64,000 nt of DNA from Salmonella enterica subsp. houtenae serovar Houten (GTDB lineage Bacteria > Pseudomonadota > Gammaproteobacteria > Enterobacterales > Enterobacteriaceae): NCBI GenBank assembly GCA_900478215.1, contig LS483478.1, positions 682,001 through 746,000 on the forward strand, read 5' to 3'. The stretch's first letter is position 1. Each line of letters opens with the position of its first letter. This document shows positions 1 through 8,596 of the stretch, piece after piece. The notes beneath the pieces were generated by a model. That model was not told the DNA's origin. It saw only the letters and a list, made by a program, of their open reading frames with translations, and ran no database searches. The position numbers and the translations under genes were made by a program.

Positions 1-294
1 CCAACAGAAGGCGATCCACAGGTCGCCGTCGCGATGATTTACGGTAAACCTGAGGATGGGTTTACCTGTGGACTGTTTTCATCGACCCGCGGCGGTTTTA
101 CCATGATTTATCCTTTTACCGAGCATGCAACCGTGCTGGAAGGGGAAGTGGAGTTAACTGTCGCAGGCCAGGAACCGATACGTTTTTCCCCGGGCGACAG
201 TTGGTTTGTTGAACAGGGGACCAAAGTGGCATGGAAAGTTCTGACCCCCCGTTTTGTAAAACATTATCTGGCTAAAGTTGAAAACAACAAATAG
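1..294 (+). CDS. Cupin-domain protein, 5' end cut by window
   Basis: The reading frame is open from the first base, so the protein starts outside the window; 97 C-terminal residues are visible. They form a small beta-barrel cupin pattern: a Gly-rich turn near VLEGEVELTV followed by FSPGDSWFVEQGTKVAW, as in the DUF861/EutQ-like cupins. Metal-binding His residues typical of enzymatic cupins are not obvious, so a sensory or sugar/amine-related role is only a guess. It lies upstream of the amino-acid permease in the same direction, with a hairpin between them. In known SPI-13 maps a small cytoplasmic protein sits at this place. Confidence 0.75.
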   Translation, partial: PTEGDPQVAVAMIYGKPEDGFTCGLFSSTRGGFTMIYPFTEHATVLEGEVELTVAGQEPIRFSPGDSWFVEQGTKVAWKVLTPRFVKHYLAKVENNK

Positions 295-315
295 GGTAAT
301 GGTTAGTTACATCGC

Positions 316-338
316 TGGGGAGAATAATTTTCTCCCCA
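316..338 (+). terminator. Hairpin after the cupin gene
   Basis: A perfect 9-bp stem (TGGGGAGAA / TTCTCCCCA) with a 5-nt loop lies 22 bp after the cupin stop codon. The downstream tract (TTTGCTATT) is only moderately T-rich, so this may be a weak intrinsic terminator. Confidence 0.55.
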
Positions 339-393
339 TTTGCTATTACCGCGTGCGGGGGAATGCGTCACAAATTTGCTTACCGTTATCCCT

Positions 394-420
394 CTTCAGG
401 ACGATATCCGTTGGATGGGA
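394..420. promoter_or_regulatory. Candidate operator, copy 1 of a 27-bp repeat
   Basis: This site shares 16 consecutive bases (CTTCAGGACGATATCC) and then the pattern nTTnGAnnGGA with the element at 3578-3604, giving 23 of 27 identical positions. It lies about 70-95 bp upstream of the permease start. Both copies precede genes that flank the LuxR-type regulator, so that regulator is the likely ligand (inference). Confidence 0.5.
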
Positions 421-489
421 TGCCTGTCATAAATAAACGTTATTCCAGAGCGGCAATTTATTGTTGCAATAATAGTGAAGAGGTTGACC

Positions 490-1989
490 ATGTTTAAAAA
501 CAGACTTGCCAGCCATCTTGAACGTGGCGTTATCGGTTTCCCCACGACACTTGCCAGCTCCGTCGGGCTGATTATGGCAAGCCCGGTGATCCTGACCGTG
601 ACCAGTGATTTTGGCGCAGGGGGCGATACCTTTGCTCTCGCGGTATTACTGGCATTTATTATGATGCAAGCGCAGATAACCACCTTTGCCGAAGCGGCAA
701 CGCTCATTCCTACTACTGGCTCCGTCTACGACTATATTTCCTGTGGGATGGGGCGTTTTTTCGCTATCACCGGCGCGCTTTGCGCCTACCTGATTGTACA
801 CATTTTTGCCGGAACGGCAGAAACGATCCTCGCTGGCGTCATGGCGCTGGTGAACTTCGAGTCTGTTAACGAACATGTTGCCATGCAGCACAATACCTGG
901 ATGGTTGGCGTCGGCATGGTAGTGGTTTTCGGCATACTGAATGCTATTGGTGTTGAAATATTTGGCAAGGTGGAGGTATTTCTTACTTTCGGTATGTGGA
1001 CTACCCTGACCATCTTCGGTTTATGCGGGATTATGTTATCCCCGATAACTCATCACTCTGGGTGGTTTGGCGCACCGCTTGATGTCAGTAATCTCTCAGG
1101 TCTGTTTGGTTATATTGGCATGGCGATGTTTATGTTCGTCGGTTGTGAACTGGTGACGCCAATGGCGCCGGAGATTAAAAAAGCGCATCGTACCATTCCC
1201 AGAGCGATGGCGCTTGGCCTTTTAGCGGTGGCAGGTTGCATGTTCCTCTATGGCGCCGCCATTAACCGTCAGGTAAATAATGTGGTCGTCGATGCGGCAA
1301 ACAATATCTTTTTACTGGATACGCCGATGGCTATTCCTGCGTTCGCCAATCGAGTCATGGGACATGTCGGGCAGTACTGGCTAGGCGTGGGGTTGTTGCT
1401 GGCAGGATGTGCGACGATTAATACTCTGATGGCGGCAGTGCCGCGTATTATATACGGTATGGCGCTGGATGGCGCCTTGCCGCGGTTTCTGACCTGGTTG
1501 CATCCCCGCTTTAAAACGCCGGTAATCGCGATTGCTTTCGGTGTTGCGATTCCCTGTTTGCACGCCTGGTATCTGAACGGCGATATCGACCACATTGTTC
1601 CGCTGATCCTCGCTGCAGTTTGCGCCTGGGGGGTAGCTTATCTGCTGGTAACGTTGTCGGTCGTTATCTTACGTATTCGGCGTCCTGATTTGCCACGCGC
1701 TTACCGGGCCCCCTGGTTTCCCTTACCTCAGATTATTTCGAGCGTGGGTATTATTATCGCGATTATTAATATCGCACCTCCAGGAATGAACAGTCGGGAT
1801 GTACTTATACCATTCGGTATTATGCTTGGATTGACCGCCGCCTATGCCTTATTCTGGACATTATGTGTTCAACGAGTGAATCCTTTCCTCCCGCTTCCCG
1901 TAGAAGAGGTCGTGGAGCGGGCAATGGGCAATTATGAAAAGCGAAACAATGAAGAGATGACGCCAGATGTCCTCCGTCCCCTGGTTTAA
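490..1989 (+). CDS. APC-superfamily amino-acid permease
   Basis: A 499-residue integral membrane protein with about 12 hydrophobic segments. The N-terminal region (GVIGFPTTLASSVGLIMASPVIL) and the long alternation of hydrophobic helices fit the amino acid-polyamine-organocation (APC) permeases, which import amino acids or amines by symport or exchange. The ATG at 490 is preferred over the in-frame GTG at 475 because AAGAGG lies six bases before it and GTG has no ribosome-binding site. The stop overlaps the start region of the next gene, suggesting co-transcription. The substrate cannot be told from sequence; an amine or aromatic amino acid would suit the SPI-13 context. Confidence 0.85.
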   Translation: MFKNRLASHLERGVIGFPTTLASSVGLIMASPVILTVTSDFGAGGDTFALAVLLAFIMMQAQITTFAEAATLIPTTGSVYDYISCGMGRFFAITGALCAYLIVHIFAGTAETILAGVMALVNFESVNEHVAMQHNTWMVGVGMVVVFGILNAIGVEIFGKVEVFLTFGMWTTLTIFGLCGIMLSPITHHSGWFGAPLDVSNLSGLFGYIGMAMFMFVGCELVTPMAPEIKKAHRTIPRAMALGLLAVAGCMFLYGAAINRQVNNVVVDAANNIFLLDTPMAIPAFANRVMGHVGQYWLGVGLLLAGCATINTLMAAVPRIIYGMALDGALPRFLTWLHPRFKTPVIAIAFGVAIPCLHAWYLNGDIDHIVPLILAAVCAWGVAYLLVTLSVVILRIRRPDLPRAYRAPWFPLPQIISSVGIIIAIINIAPPGMNSRDVLIPFGIMLGLTAAYALFWTLCVQRVNPFLPLPVEEVVERAMGNYEKRNNEEMTPDVLRPLV

Positions 1990-2524
1990 GAGCGCATTAA
2001 TGAATATGGTATTACGTGATTTGAGCGGCTGGCGTTGTGAAAAATTGACCGAGCATAGCGCCGTTCTGCATCTAAATGCATTTACCAGGATTGTCTGCCA
2101 TGTTCAGCAAAAACGGTTATTTATGGCCAGTATTCATAGTTGTGAATTTAGAGTAAAAGGCGCGATAGATTATCCTTTGCAGGGCAAAATTCGCGTTCAT
2201 CAGCCCGGGTGGCTGAAACGTTATCCAGTCATTTTTACTGGCAGTAAAAGTACCGCCGGGCTGATTAACTATCTTAATCGTTTCCCCAATTTACAACAGG
2301 CCCTGAGCGAGCTGGATTATCGTCGGTTTTCTCTGGTGTTAAATCATAAGGAATGGCATTGCAGCATTGAGCTGTGGGCTGCTAGCGAAGTGGTCTGTAA
2401 AATGCCGCCTTTACGTCGTTATCTGCGTCTTGAGCGGCGACAGCGTATTCTCCTGCTTAGTGTGATAAATATGATCAATCAGGTACTGAATCAATGGCAG
2501 CAACAGGATGCCGATAGCAGATAA
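1967..2524 (+). CDS. Uncharacterised protein co-transcribed with the permease
   Basis: A 185-residue protein of no family I recognise. It is basic and rich in Trp, Arg and Leu, has no signal peptide or membrane span, and ends in a predicted helical Gln-rich tail. It overlaps the permease 3' end by 23 bp if the first ATG is used. An in-frame ATG at 2000 with AAGAG seven bases upstream is an equally good start and would remove the overlap. The tight linkage suggests a partner of the permease, but nothing in the sequence shows the function. A cytoplasmic protein of unknown function is annotated at this SPI-13 position in other Salmonella. Confidence 0.65.
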   Translation: MSSVPWFKSALMNMVLRDLSGWRCEKLTEHSAVLHLNAFTRIVCHVQQKRLFMASIHSCEFRVKGAIDYPLQGKIRVHQPGWLKRYPVIFTGSKSTAGLINYLNRFPNLQQALSELDYRRFSLVLNHKEWHCSIELWAASEVVCKMPPLRRYLRLERRQRILLLSVINMINQVLNQWQQQDADSR

Positions 2525-2600
2525 TATGAATATTATATTTATTAAAGCGCCACCTCAGAGAACGTTGTTAATTTGGGAATATATGAAACGTGGGGAAAAG

Positions 2601-2619
2601 TCCCGCAATGAGTGCGGGA
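2601..2619 (-). terminator. Terminator of the LuxR-type regulator gene
   Basis: A 7-bp perfect stem (TCCCGCA / TGCGGGA) with a 5-nt loop lies just beyond the regulator stop codon. Read leftward it is followed by CTTTTCCCC, a short T tract. Confidence 0.55.
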
Positions 2620-2633
2620 GAAAAGAGAAAGTT

Positions 2634-3317
2634 TTACATATCCAGTGAGTGTTGTACCGAGGACATTCTGGTTCGGGAAACCAGCTCTGTGCGATTTATC
2701 ACTTCCGTTTTAGCAAAAATATTGCGTAAATGCGTTTTCACTGTTGAAAGAGAGATATTTAATTGACGGGCAATCAATTTGTTGCTGGCGCCTTCGCAGA
2801 CCATTCCCACAATTTCACGTTCTTTTGCGGTCAATATTGACGCCAGCCGGTTGTCTCCCTGAAGAGCATCATGAACGGCCAGCCCCAGTAATGGTTGTAC
2901 TGCCTGCGCTCGCAAACGCTCTTCGCTGGAAAAAGGAATATCGCGCATTAATGAAATACCCGCGATAATACGATGGCCCCGATGAATAAAGATCTCAATC
3001 ATGTCGCAAACATGGTTAGGTAGCATAAATTCATGATAATAATGACGATGACGAGCACAGATGCCGGGCGTCATCGTCGCTACGGTAATAACCTGTTGGC
3101 CGAACCGGGAAGGCGATAGTGGGTCTAACGGCTGAAAATGCTCCAGATATTGTTGGTGTGTGCCATTAGAAATGTTATGTAAAACATAGCCTTCCGGCTT
3201 TAAGTAGTTATTCACACGGTAAAAAACCGCCGACGACAGAGGAATGAGTTGCGCAATACTCTGTAAGCAATGGAGAGTGATCCCGTCATTATGGCCAGTA
3301 TTTGTTAAGGCTGACAT
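2634..3317 (-). CDS. LuxR-family transcriptional regulator
   Basis: A 227-residue regulator. The C-terminal ~65 residues are a LuxR/FixJ helix-turn-helix: LTAKEREIVGMVCEGASNK, then IARQLNISLSTVKTHLRNIF, the family signature. The N-terminal ~150 residues resemble no receiver domain (no phosphorylatable Asp pattern) and may bind a ligand. The frame extends to 3407, but the ATG at 3317 is chosen because AAGGAGAT lies five bases upstream. It is transcribed away from the maturase/arylsulfatase pair and convergent with the permease operon. The 27-bp repeats upstream of both sets of genes make it their likely regulator; this is inference. Confidence 0.85.
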   Translation of the reverse strand: MSALTNTGHNDGITLHCLQSIAQLIPLSSAVFYRVNNYLKPEGYVLHNISNGTHQQYLEHFQPLDPLSPSRFGQQVITVATMTPGICARHRHYYHEFMLPNHVCDMIEIFIHRGHRIIAGISLMRDIPFSSEERLRAQAVQPLLGLAVHDALQGDNRLASILTAKEREIVGMVCEGASNKLIARQLNISLSTVKTHLRNIFAKTEVINRTELVSRTRMSSVQHSLDM

Positions 3318-3733
3318 GTTATCTCCTTCCATCCGGATGAGCGCGCCGGGACGCAGTAAGATAGTGGTTGTTGAAACATACAATTTACATTCGCGTAACA
3401 CAATCATTCATATGTTAATAATGTGATGTGTGTTGCGATATTTTTTATAATCAATTGAATTATAATGTTTTTATGTCGAGTGTTATCTTGTTTTCAAAAA
3501 TGTAATTAAAAGTTATTAATATAATATCTTCCTGTCGTGCTTGAATTCCTCTTCTGAGAATATCGACGGTTCTCGTCCTTCAGGACGATATCCTTTTGAA
3601 AGGACTGTTCTATGATTTTCTGAAACAGCGCAGGTTAACAGAGACTTTATTTCTGACTACAGCACCAGACGAATGCTATTTCGAAATGGTAGTGATATCT
3701 CTGCGTCAGAAAGGATAATTACAGGACATAATT
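3318..3733. other. Intergenic region between LuxR-type regulator and maturase
   Basis: About 416 bp without a gene. It is AT-rich near the regulator start and holds the second copy of the 27-bp repeat at 3578-3604. It must contain the divergent promoters of the regulator and the maturase/arylsulfatase pair. No confident -35/-10 pair was assigned. Confidence 0.6.
3578..3604. promoter_or_regulatory. Candidate operator, copy 2 of a 27-bp repeat
   Basis: It matches the element at 394-420 in 23 of 27 positions, including 16 in a row. The right part, TCCTTTTGAAAGGA, is a near-perfect dyad; in copy 1 the corresponding dyad is ATCCGTTGGAT. It sits about 130 bp upstream of the maturase start. Confidence 0.5.
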
Positions 3734-4918
3734 ATGTTGAATCTCAACACATTACGGCAACAACAAATCCCTGTAATGACTGAAAGCCGGGCGCAGGTCC
3801 CCTTTCATATTCTGGCGAAACCCATAGGCCCTGCTTGTAATCTGGCCTGCCGTTATTGTTATTACCCCCAGGGCGAAACACCCGTAGAAAAAATGAATGA
3901 ATTAACCCTGGAGATTTTTATTTGTCGCTATATTGCGGCGCAACCTGCCAGTGCGCGTGAAATTAATTTCGTCTGGCAAGGTGGTGAACCGCTTTTAGCC
4001 GGAATTGGTTTTTATAAAAAGATAATAGCGCTTCAACAGCGATATGCGCCTGAAGGCGTGACGATCAGTAATAGCCTGCAAACGAATGCGACATTGTTAA
4101 ACGATGCGTGGTGCCGTCTGTTTCGCGAGAATAATTTTACTATTGGCATCAGCCTTGAGGGCAGTGAAGACTTGCAAAATCACCATCGTCCGGACAAACG
4201 CGGCGAGGCCAGTTATCCGGCTGCGCTGCGGGGAATCGCATTGTTACAACACTATCGAGTCGATTTTAACTTGCTGATTGTCGTGCATGATGAAATGGCT
4301 CGCCATGCGACAGCTATCTACGATCATGTCGTTAGCCTTGGCGCACGTTATCTACAATTTCAGCCGCTGATGAATGAAGGCAATGCCCTACAGCAACGTT
4401 ACCAATTGAGTGCTGATAACTGGGGGCGGTTCATGATTGGTATCTGGCGTCAATGGCGCAAACGCGGCGATATGGGGCGGGTGTTTGTGATCAACATTGA
4501 GCAGGCATGGGCACAATATTTTACGCATATCAGCGCTACCTGTGTCCATTCCGCCCGCTGCGGTACGAATCTGGTCATGGAGCCGGACGGCAAACTCTAT
4601 GCCTGCGATCATTTGATTAATAGCCAGCATTACCTGGGACAGCTTGGTAATAATACGTTGGCGCCAGCAGTAGATTCTGCAACCCGGCTTCCCTTTGGTA
4701 TTAAGAAAAGCCAGCGCCGGGAGTGTCAGCGTTGTTCTGTGAAAATAGTTTGTCAGGGAGGCTGCCCCGCGCATATCAACAGTGCCGGCTACAACCGGCT
4801 TTGTAGCGGTTATTACTCTTTTTTCACGGAGATTCTGGCTCCGCTACGCGCCTGGCCCCGGGATCTGGATGGCCTGAACGCCTGGCGCGCTGACTTTGTG
4901 AACAAGTTTCCGGGCTGA
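3734..4918 (+). CDS. Anaerobic sulfatase-maturating enzyme (radical SAM)
   Basis: A 394-residue radical-SAM/SPASM enzyme. Cys35, Cys39 and Cys42 in CNLACRYCYY form the CxxxCxxC motif that binds the [4Fe-4S] cluster cleaving S-adenosylmethionine. The C-terminal Cys-rich region (residues ~270-370, including CQRCSVKIVCQGGCPAH) fits the two auxiliary clusters of the SPASM domain. Enzymes of this family oxidise the active-site Cys or Ser of a type I sulfatase to formylglycine. The adjacent downstream gene is a sulfatase with a Ser at that position, so it is the probable substrate. The 56-bp gap without an evident terminator suggests one operon. Confidence 0.9.
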   Translation: MLNLNTLRQQQIPVMTESRAQVPFHILAKPIGPACNLACRYCYYPQGETPVEKMNELTLEIFICRYIAAQPASAREINFVWQGGEPLLAGIGFYKKIIALQQRYAPEGVTISNSLQTNATLLNDAWCRLFRENNFTIGISLEGSEDLQNHHRPDKRGEASYPAALRGIALLQHYRVDFNLLIVVHDEMARHATAIYDHVVSLGARYLQFQPLMNEGNALQQRYQLSADNWGRFMIGIWRQWRKRGDMGRVFVINIEQAWAQYFTHISATCVHSARCGTNLVMEPDGKLYACDHLINSQHYLGQLGNNTLAPAVDSATRLPFGIKKSQRRECQRCSVKIVCQGGCPAHINSAGYNRLCSGYYSFFTEILAPLRAWPRDLDGLNAWRADFVNKFPG

Positions 4919-4974
4919 TAGCCCTTGTACGTCACTCTTGTACAACATGCGTAGACTGAAATGGAGAATAAGCC

Positions 4975-6714
4975 GTGAAAAAACAAGCGACATTTGCCAC
5001 CCTCAGCATTATTTTCTCCGGTACGGCGCACAGTACGCAAAACGAACGTCCTGATATTGTCGTGATTATCGCTGATGATATGGGATATTCTGATATCAGT
5101 CCCTTCGGCGGGGAAATCCCAACGCCTAATTTGCAGATGATGGCCGAGAATGGCGTGCGGATGAGTCAATATTATACGTCTCCCATGTCTGCTCCCGCCC
5201 GTGCGATGTTATTAACCGGGAATACCAGCCAGCAAGCTGGCATGGGCGGTATGTGGTGGTATGAAAACACCATCGGTAAGGAAGGCTATGAATTGCGCCT
5301 GACTGATCGGGTAACCACCATGGCTGAACGCTTTAAAGATGCCGGTTACAATACTCTGATGGCGGGTAAATGGCATCTTGGTTTTACGCCTGGCTCGACG
5401 CCAAAGGATCGGGGTTTTCGTCATTCTTTCGCCTTGATGGGCGGAGGCGCCAGTCACTTTAATGATGCCGTGCCGCTGGGAACCGTTGAGCTATTCCATA
5501 CTTATTACACCCTTGATAACCAGCGTATTTCACTGCCCTCTAATTTTTACTCCAGTGAAGCCTATGCCAGGCAGCTTAATCGCTGGATCGATGAGACGCC
5601 ACGGGAACAACCTATCTTTGCGTGGTTAGCCTTTACCGCGCCACATGATCCCCTGCAGGCGCCAGATGAATGGATTAGCCGTTTTAAAAGTCAGTATGAA
5701 CAGGGTTATGGGGCCGTCTATCGCCAGCGTATTGCTCGTCTGAAGAAACTGGGGTTTTTGCGTGATGACATCCCCCTGCCGGGGCTGGAATTTGATAAAG
5801 AATGGCAGGCGATGACACCAGAACAGCAGAAATACACGGCAAAGGTGATGCAGGTTTACGCTGCTATGATCGCCAATATGGACACACAGATAGGCACCGT
5901 GATTAAGACGTTAAAAAAGAGCGGGCGCGATAAAAACACTATTCTGGTCTTTTTAAGTGATAATGGTGTTAATCCGGCTAAGGGCTTGCACTATGAATCT
6001 GAAGCGGATTTTTGGAAGCAATTTGATAACCGTTACGAAAATATTGGGCGTAAAAATTCATTTATCTCTTATGGCCCGCACTGGGCTGATGTCAGTAATG
6101 CGCCGTATGGCCGCTACCACAAAACGACCAGCGGTCAGGGGGGGATTAACACCAGTTTTATGATTTCCGGCCCCGGTATCATACGTAATGGCGCCATTGA
6201 TAACGCCACTATAGCGGCGTATGACGTCGCGCCCACGCTATATGAATTTGCAGGTATTGATGTCAGTAAACCTTTATCTGAGAGACCGACACTACCCATG
6301 ATCGGCGTGAGTTTTAAACGCTATCTGACCGGTGAAAATCTGAATGCGCCTCGCACGCAATATGGCGTTGAACTCCATAATCAGGCAGCCTGGATAGATG
6401 GAAAATGGAAATTGCGTCGTCTTGTTACGTTATTTCCACAGGCAGGTAATGCGTCATGGGAATTATTCAACCTGCAACGTGACCCGCTGGAAACGCATAA
6501 TCTTGCAGCATATTATCCGAATAAAGTGAAAATACTGAGCAGTGCCTATGAGGCATTTGCAAAACAGACAATGGTTCTTTATGCCAAAGGCAAGCTTATC
6601 GACTACGTGGGTATCGACAGTAAAACCGGGCGTTATCTGGCAGTCGATCCACAGACATTGCAGCCAGTTCCTGCTCCGTTAGCCATTCCTCTAAACACAA
6701 AATCGGGTCACTAA
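4975..6714 (+). CDS. Type I arylsulfatase, Ser-type, exported
   Basis: A 579-residue alkaline-phosphatase-superfamily sulfatase that hydrolyses sulfate esters. The N-terminus begins with a basic stretch and a hydrophobic segment ending near THAHSTQ-like residues (TAHSTQ), a probable signal peptide, so a periplasmic location is likely. The metal-binding start motif IADDMGYSD follows. Ser72 in SAPAR is the residue converted to formylglycine; Ser instead of Cys means it depends on the neighbouring anaerobic maturase rather than on FGE. Further motifs are AGKWHLG and FLSDNG. The start is GTG with GGAG nine bases upstream. The gene ends 47 bp before the convergent LysR gene. Confidence 0.9.
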   Translation: MKKQATFATLSIIFSGTAHSTQNERPDIVVIIADDMGYSDISPFGGEIPTPNLQMMAENGVRMSQYYTSPMSAPARAMLLTGNTSQQAGMGGMWWYENTIGKEGYELRLTDRVTTMAERFKDAGYNTLMAGKWHLGFTPGSTPKDRGFRHSFALMGGGASHFNDAVPLGTVELFHTYYTLDNQRISLPSNFYSSEAYARQLNRWIDETPREQPIFAWLAFTAPHDPLQAPDEWISRFKSQYEQGYGAVYRQRIARLKKLGFLRDDIPLPGLEFDKEWQAMTPEQQKYTAKVMQVYAAMIANMDTQIGTVIKTLKKSGRDKNTILVFLSDNGVNPAKGLHYESEADFWKQFDNRYENIGRKNSFISYGPHWADVSNAPYGRYHKTTSGQGGINTSFMISGPGIIRNGAIDNATIAAYDVAPTLYEFAGIDVSKPLSERPTLPMIGVSFKRYLTGENLNAPRTQYGVELHNQAAWIDGKWKLRRLVTLFPQAGNASWELFNLQRDPLETHNLAAYYPNKVKILSSAYEAFAKQTMVLYAKGKLIDYVGIDSKTGRYLAVDPQTLQPVPAPLAIPLNTKSGH

Positions 6715-6761
6715 TTATTGGTCACGTTTGAGATGATTATTCAACGCTTACGTAACTGCAT

Positions 6762-7640
6762 TCAACCAGTGACTTTCAGGACAAAGTTTCTCACCGTTGG
6801 CGATGTATCGCCGCGTCGGTATGCCAGAGCCAGCTTTGCGACGGGCTTCTGGTCTGCAACGGGGCGATATACCACTCCCTTGACCTTAACCTGTCGCATT
6901 GAATCTGGAACCATTGACACGCCCATTTCTGCTGAGACAAGGTTAATGACTGACGAAATTTGTGGCACGAGTTGTCCAATTTTCGGTTCAAAGCCCGCCT
7001 TACCGCAGGTCTCGATCACTGTGTCATAAAGCGACAGGCCGATTTCACGTGGGAAGAGTAAAAAAAACTCATCTTTGAGAGTAGAGAGTGCAATCTGGTC
7101 ACATGCCGCCGCAGGATGCGTTTCTGCCAATACAATAACCATCGGTTCTTCAGAAAGTAACCTGAGCTGGAAACGTTCGTTGCCTGTAAAACCGGGTCTA
7201 AGGAAGGCAACATCCAGCGAACCTTCATTCAATCCATTAGACAGGTGGGTTGTATTTCCTTCCTCAAGCTGCAAATAAACGTCAGGATAAGCCCGCTTGA
7301 AAGTACGGATTGCACCAGACACCACACTGTTAAATGCCGCAGAGGCAGTAAAACCCACCCTTAACACGCCCGATTCCCCCCTGATAACTCGCTGCGCCGC
7401 CAGCGCGGCTCTTGAAGCGGTAGCCGGTATTCCTTTAATAACATCATAAAATGCTCTTCCTGCCTCGGTTAATTCCGCTCCATGAGGCACTCTACGGAAC
7501 AGCAGTGCTCCCAGCTCTCTTTCCAGATCCTTAATTTGTTGGCTCAGCGGCGGTTGACCTATACCTAATTTTGTCGCAGCCCGCGTGAAATGCCGCTCTT
7601 CAGCGACGGCGAGAAAATAGCGAATATGGCGCAGCTCCAT
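6762..7640 (-). CDS. ripR: LysR-family regulator of the itaconate operon
   Basis: A 292-residue LysR-type regulator. Residues 1-60 carry the winged helix-turn-helix (RHIRYFLAVAEERHFTRAA, then QPPLSQQIKDLE) and the rest is the periplasmic-binding-like effector domain. The ATG at 7640 is chosen because GGAG lies six bases upstream, with the usual LysR N-terminus following. It is divergent from the itaconate genes across 91 bp, the classical LysR arrangement, and is therefore their probable activator with an itaconate-pathway metabolite as inducer (inference). Homologous regulators at the Yersinia/Salmonella rip loci are called RipR or ItaR. Confidence 0.85.
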   Translation of the reverse strand: MELRHIRYFLAVAEERHFTRAATKLGIGQPPLSQQIKDLERELGALLFRRVPHGAELTEAGRAFYDVIKGIPATASRAALAAQRVIRGESGVLRVGFTASAAFNSVVSGAIRTFKRAYPDVYLQLEEGNTTHLSNGLNEGSLDVAFLRPGFTGNERFQLRLLSEEPMVIVLAETHPAAACDQIALSTLKDEFFLLFPREIGLSLYDTVIETCGKAGFEPKIGQLVPQISSVINLVSAEMGVSMVPDSMRQVKVKGVVYRPVADQKPVAKLALAYRRGDTSPTVRNFVLKVTG

Positions 7641-7673
7641 CTTCATCTCCAAAAGCAATTAAGAATGGCTCCA

Positions 7674-7692
7674 TCATATATTGGAATAATGA
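7674..7692. promoter_or_regulatory. Candidate LysR-type binding dyad
   Basis: TCATATA-TTGGA-ATAATGA is an imperfect interrupted dyad (5 of 7 positions pair) in the middle of the divergent LysR/itaconate intergenic region, the usual place for a LysR recognition site. The match is weak. Confidence 0.3.
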
Positions 7693-7731
7693 AGCCGGCG
7701 AGCGCATAGTGAGATTAACAGGAGGTACAAT

Positions 7732-8574
7732 ATGTCCGATATTCCTAATACTCCGACACGTAGCTGGCTTTTTACTCCAGCAATTCGGCCCGAACGTTTC
7801 ATAAAAGCTACTGAAAGCGGGGCAGATATTTCAATTATCGATCTTGAAGATTCAGTCGCCCCGAATGACAAAGCGCAGGCCCGTAAAATCGTGATGCAGT
7901 TTCTTTTCTCCAGACCAAACTCATCACTAAAAATAGCATTAAGAATTAATGGAATGAATACTCATGCTGGCATTGAAGACCTGCATATGTTACTGGAATG
8001 CCGTCTTTTTCCTGATTACATTATTCTTCCGAAAACAGAGTCAGCCGCGCACCTGCAAATACTGGATAGTCTTATTATGATGGCTGGTTCTGATACTCGC
8101 CTTATCGGCATTATTGAGTCAGTTGCCGGGCTTAATGCCGTAGAATCTATTGTGGACTCCACCCCCAGACTCTGCGGGTTAATGTTTGGCGCCGCAGATA
8201 TGGCGGCCGATATTGGCGCCACACTTGCCTGGGAGCCTCTTGCTCTGGTACGGGCCAAGATAGTGGCCGCCTGTGCTATGAAGGGGCTTCTTGCAATAGA
8301 TTCTCCCTTCTTTGATGTGAACGATTTTTCAGGTCTGAAGGATGAAACTTTGCAGGCGCTCAATTTCGGTTTTTCTGCAAAATCGGCGATTCATCCCGCT
8401 CAGATTAGCGCAATCAATACAGTATTTACTCCTACCGCAGCAGAAATTAATCATGCCCGCGCAGTACTGACAGAGAATGTCAAAGGCGTCGGGATCGTTA
8501 ACGGCATGATGATAGATGAAGCCGTCGCCCGCCATGCCCGGCGATTACTCGCCCGGGCTGGGATCTCTTCCTGA
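7732..8574 (+). CDS. ripC: (S)-citramalyl-CoA lyase
   Basis: A 280-residue HpcH/HpaI aldolase / CitE-family protein. The family start RSWLFTPAIRPERF, the metal-site region IIDLEDSVAP and GLMFGAADMAADIG are visible. In the itaconate pathway the enzyme splits (S)-citramalyl-CoA to acetyl-CoA and pyruvate. It is shorter than citramalate lyase complexes need and has no acyl-carrier partner, which fits the CoA-dependent Ccl/RipC type. AGGAGG lies five bases before ATG. It is the first of three tightly spaced genes (22 and 24 bp gaps) for itaconate breakdown, a route that lets intracellular bacteria detoxify the macrophage metabolite. Confidence 0.88.
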   Translation: MSDIPNTPTRSWLFTPAIRPERFIKATESGADISIIDLEDSVAPNDKAQARKIVMQFLFSRPNSSLKIALRINGMNTHAGIEDLHMLLECRLFPDYIILPKTESAAHLQILDSLIMMAGSDTRLIGIIESVAGLNAVESIVDSTPRLCGLMFGAADMAADIGATLAWEPLALVRAKIVAACAMKGLLAIDSPFFDVNDFSGLKDETLQALNFGFSAKSAIHPAQISAINTVFTPTAAEINHARAVLTENVKGVGIVNGMMIDEAVARHARRLLARAGISS

Positions 8575-8596
8575 ATTCATTAATAGAGGAATTATT

